A stretch of 64,000 nt of DNA from Vulcanimicrobiota bacterium. Its GTDB lineage: Bacteria; Vulcanimicrobiota; Xenobia; Xenobiales; JADMJV01. The stretch spans positions 1 to 64,000 of the forward strand of contig JAFKGI010000008.1 of assembly GCA_017307785.1 (NCBI GenBank), given 5' to 3'. Under the pieces are notes generated by a model that saw only the letters and a list, made by a program, of their open reading frames with translations, did no database searches and was not told where the DNA came from. This document shows positions 8,440-15,937 of this stretch, piece by piece (position 1 is the stretch's first letter; the number at the start of each line of letters is the position of its first letter). The position numbers were made by a program, and so were the translations under genes.

Positions 8440-9585
8440 TTAGAAGTTGAAGGTAAAGAAATCGAATCCCGACGGATTGAAGAGCGACTGGGAGTCGGCG
8501 GTCGATCCGACAAATTCGCCGTTCTGACCACGGAACCGGGCCACCAGCACGTTGTCTCCCAGGCCACCGGTGCTCAACATGAAGTTATTGCTCGGATCAA
8601 GACCCACGAAGCGGGAACTCACGCCGGTCGTCACCGCCATCGGGTTGGTGCTTAGAGCGGTTAGCGCCCCCGTGGAGTTGTCCACATTGTAGCCGAACAT
8701 CTGAGGCAAAGTGGCGTGACCCACATAGTACTGACCGTTGCTGGCGAAGTCGCCCATGTTCATCTGGGTGGCCGGGGCAATATTGCTGGAGGCCCCCAAG
8801 ACCCCATTGTTGACCGGAAAGGAAAAGAGCCGGTCATTCACCTCGCTGGTACGCACCACCGCCACCAGGGCGGCCTGGCCGGGTCGCACGTCGACGTCTA
8901 TCGCTTCGTAGTTGGCATTGCCCAGGGTGTTGGCCTGGGCCGTAACCGTCAAGCCGCCGTCGGGTGCGATGTTGAAAGTCTCGATCTTGTTGACCTCAGG
9001 CACGTGTAGGGCGCCGCCGCCGAAACTGAAATCGGCGTCCTTGATGCGAGTCAGGTTGTTGGTCAGACTGTTGGTCGTGAGCACGTCAGCGCCCACCTGG
9101 CTTAGCGTGCCGTCACTAGCAACGGCGTAGCGTCGGATAGAACCGGCCGTCCCGACGCCGTTGAAAGCCGCCCCTACATAGACGAACCCGCCGGAGGGAT
9201 GAACCACCATAAAAAGCGGATTGGCCGGGGTCGCTACCGTGCCCAGAAAGGCCGCGCCTCCGTTGTTGTCCATCGTATATTGACTGATAGTGGCCGAAGA
9301 GCTGTTGAGAACATAGAAGACGTTGATATTGGGATGAGTTTTGACTAGAATCGGATTGCTGCCGACCCCGGTGGTGAACTGGTTGTTGAGCACGCTGCTG
9401 GTGCCATTCTGAACGTTGAGGCCCTTGATGGTGAAGCTGCCGGCTGGTTGGGTATTGGCGATGATCGCGTATTCATGAATGCTGGCTGTATTGACGGTCA
9501 CCAGGTTCACGGTGTCGTCTGAACCACAACCGGTTGCAATCAGGGCTGCTGCAAGTCCCGCCAGGCCGAATAGTTTCTTGGTCAC
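8440..9585 (-). CDS. Beta-propeller lipoprotein, YncE/lactonase-like
   Basis: The 381-residue product begins with a lipoprotein signal peptide (MTKKLFGLAGLAAALIATGC; lipobox ATGC, Cys20). The rest is made of repeated beta-strand units with the pattern of seven-bladed propellers of the YncE or 6-phosphogluconolactonase-like class, for example YVLNSSSATISQYTMD, FVYVGAAFN and SIRRYAVASDGTL. The typical enzymatic residues of phosphogluconolactonase cannot be identified, so a binding or scaffolding role in the envelope is more likely than catalysis. It lies upstream of, and in line with, the unknown gene at 7324-8430. The 93 bases ahead of it probably hold its promoter. Confidence 0.8.
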   Translation of the reverse strand: MTKKLFGLAGLAAALIATGCGSDDTVNLVTVNTASIHEYAIIANTQPAGSFTIKGLNVQNGTSSVLNNQFTTGVGSNPILVKTHPNINVFYVLNSSSATISQYTMDNNGGAAFLGTVATPANPLFMVVHPSGGFVYVGAAFNGVGTAGSIRRYAVASDGTLSQVGADVLTTNSLTNNLTRIKDADFSFGGGALHVPEVNKIETFNIAPDGGLTVTAQANTLGNANYEAIDVDVRPGQAALVAVVRTSEVNDRLFSFPVNNGVLGASSNIAPATQMNMGDFASNGQYYVGHATLPQMFGYNVDNSTGALTALSTNPMAVTTGVSSRFVGLDPSNNFMLSTGGLGDNVLVARFRGQNGEFVGSTADSQSLFNPSGFDFFTFNF

Positions 9586-9678
9586 GAAGATTCACCCGAG
9601 CTCTCTCTTAGGTTAGGACGCAACGATTCTTTCACTGACTTGCATTACCTGGCTACTGAGTTGAGTTTTCGTTGGTCT

Positions 9679-10107
9679 CTAACGTGCCAACTCGATTCTC
9701 ACGCTTTGCACGTCCCGCACCCAGCGGGCGTTGCGCTTTTCCCGGGGTACCACCAGGCGGAACCCCTTGCCATCCTCGGCCAAAGCCACCCAGACCTCGT
9801 TGTCGCCAAAAAGCGGGTCCAATTCCGCCAAAGAAAACACGACCCGATACCCGTCCTGGCCTTGAGCCACCACGTAGGCGGCCATCCACTTGCCCTTCAG
9901 GTCGTGCTGAGCCGGCACGCCCGCTTTGTCGAGCAAATCCTTGAGCAACACTCCCGAGTAGGTGTGCTGCTCGGTCTTTACCGGTCGCGCCCATTCCTTC
10001 AGTTCGGCCACAGAGTAGGTATGCGGCTTCTCGACCTGGCCCCCAATCTCCAGGCTTTGAGCCCTTCCCAAGCTGGCCAGGGCCATCCAAAAAATCCATC
10101 TTTTCAT
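9679..10107 (-). CDS. Small exported protein with a sulfite-oxidase (SUOX)-like fold
   Basis: The 142-residue product has a short signal peptide (MKRWIFWMALASLGRAQS) followed by a domain like the molybdopterin-binding domain of sulfite oxidases: LEIGGQVEKPHTYSVAELKEW, YSGVLLKDLLDKAG, ELDPLFGDNEVWVA and WVRDVQSVRIE. The cysteine that ligates molybdenum in true sulfite oxidases is absent, as in other short stand-alone members, which are thought not to be molybdoenzymes. It is divergent from the M3 peptidase gene. The function of such short proteins is not established. Confidence 0.8.
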   Translation of the reverse strand: MKRWIFWMALASLGRAQSLEIGGQVEKPHTYSVAELKEWARPVKTEQHTYSGVLLKDLLDKAGVPAQHDLKGKWMAAYVVAQGQDGYRVVFSLAELDPLFGDNEVWVALAEDGKGFRLVVPREKRNARWVRDVQSVRIELAR

Positions 10108-10157
10108 CGGCCGGGCTTCGCGCAGGCTCCCGCCTTTACTTGCCAGAAGGCACAGAA

Positions 10158-12191
10158 GTGAGACGTAGAACCTTTTTAGCCGGCCTCAGCGCCGCTTCCA
10201 TCGCCCCTTTCGTGCAGGCCAAAGGCGCCGTCAACCCCTTGCTGTTGCCCTTTAAGCCACTGCCCGCCTTCGACCGCTACAAGGTCAGCCAGTTCCCCGA
10301 CGCCTTCAAGCAATCGATGACCAGCTATCGGGCCGAAATCGCGCGCATCGCCAATCAAAAGGCCGCTCCCACCTTCGAGAACACGCTGGCCGCTCTGGAA
10401 GACAGCGGCCGCGAGTACAATCGAGTTTCCATTCTTTTCGGCGTCTATACCTCGACCATGAACGACAAGTCGGTGCAGGCTCTGGAGCGGGAGTGGAGCC
10501 CGAAGTTCGCCGCCATGACTGACGAAGTGGTCCAGAACGACAAACTTTTCCGACGCATCGAAGCGGTCTACAAGAGCAAGTTCGGCAATCCCGAGCAGCA
10601 GCGTCTGGCCTGGGTCTACTACAACCAGTTCGTGCTCCAGGGCGCCCGCCTCAATCCGGCCCAAAAGAAGCAGCTTTCCGAATACAACCAGAAGCTAGCC
10701 GGCCTCTATACCAAGTTCAGTCAGAACCAACTGACCGATGAAGAAGAGCAGAAGATCGTGTTCGACAGCAAAGACGATCTCAAGGGCCTGCCCCAATCGG
10801 TGGTCGATTCCATGGCCGAGAACGGCAAGTGGGTGCTTCGCAACACCCGTTCGGCCATGGAGACCTTCCTCACTTACTCCGATCGCCGCGACCTGCGCGA
10901 AAAGGCCTTCAAGCTGTGGAGCTCCCGTGGCGACATGGGCGGCAAGACCGACAACAATCAGGTGGTGGCCGACATCCTGCGCCTGCGCGCTCGCCGGGCC
11001 AAACTACTGGGATTCCCCACCTTTGCTCACTGGCGTCTGGAAAACAGCATGGCCAAAACGCCCGAGGCCGCTATGAAGCTCATGATGCAGGTCTGGCCGG
11101 CGGCCAAGGCTCGCGTGGCCGAAGAAGTCAAAGACATGCAGGCCATCGCCGGCCACGAGATCGAGCCCTGGGACTACCGCTTCTACGCCGAAAAAGTGCG
11201 CAAAGCCAAATATGATCTGGACGAAAACGAAATCAAGCCCTACTTCCAGCTCGACAAGCTCAAGGGCGGCCTCTTTTACATGGCCAAGCAGCTTTACGGT
11301 TTCGACTTTAAGAAAGAAAAAGCCCCGACTCTGCGCGACGACATCGAGGTTTTCGAAGTCACCCGCCAGGGCCACATCGGCGACTGGTACTTCGACCCCT
11401 ATGCCCGCAACGGCAAGTCTTCGGGCGCCTGGATGAACGAATACCGCACCCAGGAAAACTTCAAAAAGCCGGTCGCTCCCATCGTCTCCAACAACTCAAA
11501 TTTCGCCAAAAGCAAACAGGTCTTGCTCTCCTTCGACGACGCCGAGACGATGTTCCACGAGTTCGGCCACGCACTGCACGGCCTCAACTCCAAAGCCCAC
11601 TACCCGATGCTGGCCGGCACCAACGTAGCCCGCGACTTCGTCGAGTTTCCCTCGCAGATGCACGAGAACTTTCTGACCACCCCGCAAGTGCTCAGCCAGT
11701 TCGCCATCCACGCGGAAACGGGCAAGCCCATGCCCGACGAACTGGTGGCCAAGATCAAGCGCTCCTCGACCTTCAATCAGGGGTTCTCCACCACCGAGTT
11801 CCTGGCTTCGGCCATCGTGGACATGAAGCTGCACCTGGCTGGAGACGTGGACATCGACCCCAGAGAGTTCGAGAAGAAGACGCTCAGTGAACTCGGAATG
11901 CCCAAAGAAATCATTATGCGCCATCGCATTCCGCATTTCGGCCATCTCTTTTCCAGCGATGGTTATGCGGCCGGCTACTACAGCTACCTGTGGTCGGAAG
12001 TGCTGGCTCACGACGCTTATGAGGCCTTCGAAGAAACCGGCAATCCCTATGACCCGACAGTCTCCGCCAGTTTCCGCAAGAACATCATGGAAGTCGGCAA
12101 CACCCTCGACCCGGCCCAGGCCTACCGCAACTTCCGCGGGCGCGATGCCACCATTGATGCCCTGCTGAAGGCTCGCGGTTTCAGCAAATGA
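10158..12191 (+). CDS. M3 family oligopeptidase, Tat-exported, Dcp-like
   Basis: The product is a zinc metallopeptidase of the thimet oligopeptidase/peptidyl-dipeptidase family. The active site HEFGH lies at about residues 467-471 in MFHEFGHALHG, and the third zinc ligand region is in FVEFPSQMHE. The whole M3 fold is present at about 677 residues. It starts with RRRTFLAGLSAASIAPF, a twin-arginine signal, so it acts outside the cytoplasm, which is unusual because most M3 enzymes are cytosolic. GTG 10158 is preferred because AGAAGG lies seven bases upstream; a TTG at 10140 has no ribosome binding site. Its TGA overlaps the ATG of the transglutaminase-like gene. Confidence 0.92.
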   Translation: MRRRTFLAGLSAASIAPFVQAKGAVNPLLLPFKPLPAFDRYKVSQFPDAFKQSMTSYRAEIARIANQKAAPTFENTLAALEDSGREYNRVSILFGVYTSTMNDKSVQALEREWSPKFAAMTDEVVQNDKLFRRIEAVYKSKFGNPEQQRLAWVYYNQFVLQGARLNPAQKKQLSEYNQKLAGLYTKFSQNQLTDEEEQKIVFDSKDDLKGLPQSVVDSMAENGKWVLRNTRSAMETFLTYSDRRDLREKAFKLWSSRGDMGGKTDNNQVVADILRLRARRAKLLGFPTFAHWRLENSMAKTPEAAMKLMMQVWPAAKARVAEEVKDMQAIAGHEIEPWDYRFYAEKVRKAKYDLDENEIKPYFQLDKLKGGLFYMAKQLYGFDFKKEKAPTLRDDIEVFEVTRQGHIGDWYFDPYARNGKSSGAWMNEYRTQENFKKPVAPIVSNNSNFAKSKQVLLSFDDAETMFHEFGHALHGLNSKAHYPMLAGTNVARDFVEFPSQMHENFLTTPQVLSQFAIHAETGKPMPDELVAKIKRSSTFNQGFSTTEFLASAIVDMKLHLAGDVDIDPREFEKKTLSELGMPKEIIMRHRIPHFGHLFSSDGYAAGYYSYLWSEVLAHDAYEAFEETGNPYDPTVSASFRKNIMEVGNTLDPAQAYRNFRGRDATIDALLKARGFSK

Positions 12192-12751
12192 TCGCCGAAT
12201 TCGCCCGCGCTCAGGCGCGGGGCGAAAGCGACCGGGAGAAAGCCGTCGCGCTTTACTATGCCGTGCGCGACGGCTTTCGCTACGATCCCTATCGGATCGA
12301 TCTTTCGCCCGAAGGCATGCGGCCGGAGCGCGTCCTGGAGAACGGCTACGGTTGGTGCGTGCCCAAAGCGGCGCTGCTGTCGGCCGCTTGCCGAGCCCTC
12401 AACATACCCGCCCGCCTCGGCTTTGCCGACGTGCGCAATCATCTGACCACCCCCAGGCTGCAAGAAGTCATGCGCACGGACGTTTTTGTCTGGCACGGCT
12501 TCTCCGAGATTTTCCTGGAGGGCCGCTGGCTCAAGGCCACCCCCGCCTTTAACCGCGAGCTCTGCGAGAAATCAGGCATCGCCCCTCTAGAGTTTAACGG
12601 TCGGGAGGACTCGATTTTTCATGATTTCGACGGTGGCCGACAGCACATGGAATATCTCCGCATGCACGGCAGCTACGACGAAATCCCCTTAGAGCGAATG
12701 ATCGAAGCCTATCGGGAGAGCTATCCACACTGGGACTTGAAGTCTCTCTAG
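12188..12751 (+). CDS. Transglutaminase-like superfamily protein
   Basis: This 187-residue protein carries the transglutaminase-like Cys-His arrangement: Cys in GYGWCVPKAALLSAACRAL, followed by RLGFADVRNH, then His in VWHGFSEIFLEGRW and an acidic or polar position near KATPAFN. Proteins of this group are usually cysteine proteases or amide-forming enzymes acting on peptides. It lacks a signal peptide. It is coupled by ATGA overlap to the exported M3 peptidase, which suggests a shared role in peptide breakdown or recycling, though the two would work in different compartments. Its stop codon shares bases with that of the convergent multicopper oxidase gene. Confidence 0.85.
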   Translation: MIAEFARAQARGESDREKAVALYYAVRDGFRYDPYRIDLSPEGMRPERVLENGYGWCVPKAALLSAACRALNIPARLGFADVRNHLTTPRLQEVMRTDVFVWHGFSEIFLEGRWLKATPAFNRELCEKSGIAPLEFNGREDSIFHDFDGGRQHMEYLRMHGSYDEIPLERMIEAYRESYPHWDLKSL

Positions 12752-14310
12752 ACGACGTTCACCGTCTGCATCATTCCCAGGTCCTCGTGAACCAGAATGT
12801 GACAGTGGAAAACATACATCCCCTTGAAGTCTTCAAAGCGGTGGCGAATGCGGATTCGTCCGTTTTTCGGGATGTTGAAGGTGTCGTGCCATTCTGGTTC
12901 CGGGAGCGGCACGTTGTTGACCGACACGACCATGAAGTCGTTGACGTGAATATGAAAGGGGTGTCCGTTGGTGGTGGTATTGATCAGTTCCCACTCTTGC
13001 ACCGAATTCAGCGGTATGGTGACGTCGACGCGGGTGGGGTCGAAAAGCACGCCGTTGACGGTGAAGTTGGGAAAAGGCGGCGGTGAGTTGTTGGCCTGAG
13101 CGAAGGTAAACTGCTTGACCGGATCGGTCAGTTCGGCATCCGTGATATTTTGGTAGGGCGGGGCCGGTAGCTTGTCCGGCAGTTCCATCGTCACCACGGT
13201 ATTGAGCACGTTGAGTACGCCGATGTTGACCAGGGCATCGTTGTTGGTCACGCTGGTGTCCAGCAATTTCTGGACGTCGTAATTCCCCGGCGCGCCGCAA
13301 CGGACCAGGACGTCGCAGCGACCGGCCGGTGGCAGTAGCACGCTGCTGACCTGGCGCATACTGGGCAGCGCGATGCCATCCAGCGAGATAACGTTCAGGG
13401 TGTGTCCCGTGATCGAAAAGGGAACGGCTGCGCGCGCGGTGCCGTTGATGATTCGCAGTCGAATCACTTCCCCGCTGAAGGCCGAAAGGGTGGGAACCAG
13501 CTGTCCATTGACCAGCAGGCGGCGGTTGGCCAGAGCGAAGGGATTGGTGTTGGCAGCATTCCACAGGGGCACCTGGCCGGTGCCGTCCACGTTCAACTCG
13601 GTGATCAGGTAAACCAGGTCGCGCGCAGCTTTGATAGCGGGAACTTCGTCCAAACCGCCTTCGATGATGAGAGCGCCGGCCATGCCGCTGATCAGCTGGA
13701 CGTTGCTGGAGCCGTGCTTGTGCGGATGATACCAGAGCGTGCCCGGCGGCTGCGAAGTCGGAATGGTGTATTCGTATTGGAAGGAGTCGCCCGGATGAAT
13801 CTCCACGAAGATATTGTCCGAGTTGCCCTGTGGTGACACATGCAGTCCATGAGTGTGCAGGTTGGTGGTATTTAGCTGGTGGGGGGTGTCAGGATTGGCC
13901 GGCGGAACCGGGTCGACATCGGCGCCTAAATCATTGCGCAGCAGCACGCGCAGTCTTTCTCCCTGTTTCAGGCGCAAGGTAGGACCGGTCAACTGCCCGT
14001 TGTAGCTTCGCAGAGTCACCGGGCTGCCGCCCACCGTGTTGGTAGCCAGGCTGGTGGCTAAAGTGGTGTCCAGGACCCCGTTGACCGCGCGCAACACCTG
14101 AGGCTGGATAAAAGCGGGAGGAGTTGGACCCACGACGTTCCCGCTACCCTGGTCGGGTGGCGCGGTGGAGCCGGAGGTGGAAGTGATCTGGGTGACGGAA
14201 TCGCTGCCGCAGCCCTGAATCATCGAGGCTGCCGATAGGGCAGCCACGCTCATTCCTGCGATCAACAGATTGCGGCGACTAACTTTAGACTCGGGTCCCC
14301 CAGCGTACAT
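12748..14310 (-). CDS. Multicopper oxidase, Tat-exported (second copy of the operon)
   Basis: A three-domain laccase/CotA-type oxidase of 520 residues. The copper-binding motifs are complete: HTHGLHV, WYHPHKHG, HPFHIHVNDF and the C-terminal HCHILVHEDLGMM, which has the type 1 copper Cys-His and an axial Met. The N-terminus has SRRNLLIAG (Tat motif) followed by a lipobox-like MIQGC, so it is probably exported folded and possibly lipid-anchored. GGAGG lies eight bases before the ATG. It is the last gene of the adaptor-RND-oxidase operon, 76 bases after its paralogue. Periplasmic copper oxidation (Cu(I) to Cu(II)) or bilirubin/phenol oxidation are the family activities; the context favours metal detoxification. 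Confidence 0.92.
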   Translation of the reverse strand: MYAGGPESKVSRRNLLIAGMSVAALSAASMIQGCGSDSVTQITSTSGSTAPPDQGSGNVVGPTPPAFIQPQVLRAVNGVLDTTLATSLATNTVGGSPVTLRSYNGQLTGPTLRLKQGERLRVLLRNDLGADVDPVPPANPDTPHQLNTTNLHTHGLHVSPQGNSDNIFVEIHPGDSFQYEYTIPTSQPPGTLWYHPHKHGSSNVQLISGMAGALIIEGGLDEVPAIKAARDLVYLITELNVDGTGQVPLWNAANTNPFALANRRLLVNGQLVPTLSAFSGEVIRLRIINGTARAAVPFSITGHTLNVISLDGIALPSMRQVSSVLLPPAGRCDVLVRCGAPGNYDVQKLLDTSVTNNDALVNIGVLNVLNTVVTMELPDKLPAPPYQNITDAELTDPVKQFTFAQANNSPPPFPNFTVNGVLFDPTRVDVTIPLNSVQEWELINTTTNGHPFHIHVNDFMVVSVNNVPLPEPEWHDTFNIPKNGRIRIRHRFEDFKGMYVFHCHILVHEDLGMMQTVNVV

Positions 14311-14386
14311 TGAAAAAGCCTCCAGGCGTATTGTTGCTCCTGGCTGTTCGTTTCTAAGAAGTGAAATCCCCCGGCGAACGGGAACT

Positions 14387-15937
14387 TTAGACGACGTTCA
14401 CGGTCTGCATCATGCCCGGGTCTTCGTGAGTCAAAATGTGACAGTGAAGCACAAACAGCCCGGTGAAATCCGTGAAACGGTGGCGGATCTGCACGCTGCC
14501 AAAGGCGGGGATGGTAAAGGTGTCGTGCCATTCCGGCTCCGGCAGCGGCACGTTGTTGACCGAGACCACCATAAAGTCGTTGACGTGAATGTGGAACGGG
14601 TGGCCACCGTCGCTATTGTTGACCAGATTCCACTGCAGCACCGAATTCAGCGGAATGGTGTGGTCGATGCGATTCGGATCGAAGTGGCGCTGATCGATGG
14701 TCAGGTTGCCGAAGTTGCCCGGTGGCGGTGGCTCCAGGGTCGAGTTGAACTCGAAGGTCAGGGTGGTGACGGTGGTATCGGTCAGTTCCGCGGTCGTAAT
14801 GTTCGGATAGGGCGGGGGAGGCAGCTGACTGGGCAGGTTCATCTGCACCGACCGGTTGAGCACCACCAGCGTGCCCAGGGCGGCCGCGGGATCGGGGAAC
14901 AGGCTGGTGGCGGCCAGCTTGGTGACCTGGTAGGTCCCCGGAGCACCGCACTTGAGCAGCACGTCGGCTCGACCCGCCGGGGGAATCTCCAGGCTGTCGA
15001 CCTCGCGCATGCTCGGCAGCGAGTTGCCGTCGAGGGCGACTACATAAAGCTTGTGTCCCGCGAATTGGATGGGAAGGGCGGTTTGCACCGAGGCATTGAT
15101 GACGCGCAGTCGGATCACTTCGCCCGAGAGCGCCGTTAAGGCCGGCCTCAATTGACCGTTGATCAGCAGGCGTTGATCGTCGGCGGTAAAGGGATAATCG
15201 CTGGTCCAGGCCGGCACGGTCCCGTCCGGCTGCACGCTCAGTTCGGTCATCATGTAGATGATGTCGCGAGCGGCCGCGATTTCAGGAACCTGGTCCAATC
15301 CGCCTTCGATGATTAGCGCCCCGGCCATACCGGAGAAGAGCTGCATAGAAGACGAGCCGTGCTTGTGCGGGTGATACCAGTAGGTTCCGGGGGCGTGGTT
15401 GGCCGGAATCTTGTATTCATACTGGAATTTATCACCGGGATGGATTTCCACGAAGACGTTGTCCGAGTTGCCCTGGGGCGATACGTGCAGTCCGTGGGTA
15501 TGCAAATTGGTGGTGTTGAACTGGTGCGGAATGCTGATATTGGCTGGAGGCACCGGGTCCACGTCCGGCGGCAGCTGATTGTCGATTAAGATGCGCAAGG
15601 TATCACCGGGCTTGACGCGGAGCGTCGGTCCGGTCAGCTGGCCGTTGTAGCTGCGCAGGTTGACGGTCTGATTGCCGACCTGATTGGTGGCGTAGGCATG
15701 CACAAAGGTCGTATCCAGCAGGCGGGTCTTGCTATCAGACCGCAGCACGATAGGCTGGATGAAGTTCCCAAGGGCATCAGGCAGCGGACCCCCGTTGCCC
15801 TGGGCGGCCGTGGACAGGGCGTTAAAATCCCCGCTTCCACCGCATCCCTGGACCATACTGGCGGCCGCGTAGGCCCCCAGAGTCGCGCCTGCCACAAGCA
15901 GTTCTCTTCGTCGAACCTGGAAGTCCTCAGTCAACAT
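14387..15937 (-). CDS. Multicopper oxidase, Tat-exported (first copy of the operon)
   Basis: A 516-residue paralogue of the next gene with the same layout: RRRELLVAG Tat motif, MVQGC lipobox-like site, and copper motifs HTHGLHV, WYHPHKHG, HPFHIHVNDF and HCHILTHEDPGMM. The two oxidases are similar over most of their length, most strongly around the copper sites (PEWHDTF shared), which points to a local gene duplication followed by divergence. Its ATG overlaps the stop codon of the RND pump gene, so translation is coupled, with AAGGTGAGG as ribosome binding site. The pairing with a metal-type RND pump suggests oxidation of copper in the periplasm. Confidence 0.93.
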   Translation of the reverse strand: MLTEDFQVRRRELLVAGATLGAYAAASMVQGCGGSGDFNALSTAAQGNGGPLPDALGNFIQPIVLRSDSKTRLLDTTFVHAYATNQVGNQTVNLRSYNGQLTGPTLRVKPGDTLRILIDNQLPPDVDPVPPANISIPHQFNTTNLHTHGLHVSPQGNSDNVFVEIHPGDKFQYEYKIPANHAPGTYWYHPHKHGSSSMQLFSGMAGALIIEGGLDQVPEIAAARDIIYMMTELSVQPDGTVPAWTSDYPFTADDQRLLINGQLRPALTALSGEVIRLRVINASVQTALPIQFAGHKLYVVALDGNSLPSMREVDSLEIPPAGRADVLLKCGAPGTYQVTKLAATSLFPDPAAALGTLVVLNRSVQMNLPSQLPPPPYPNITTAELTDTTVTTLTFEFNSTLEPPPPGNFGNLTIDQRHFDPNRIDHTIPLNSVLQWNLVNNSDGGHPFHIHVNDFMVVSVNNVPLPEPEWHDTFTIPAFGSVQIRHRFTDFTGLFVLHCHILTHEDPGMMQTVNVV

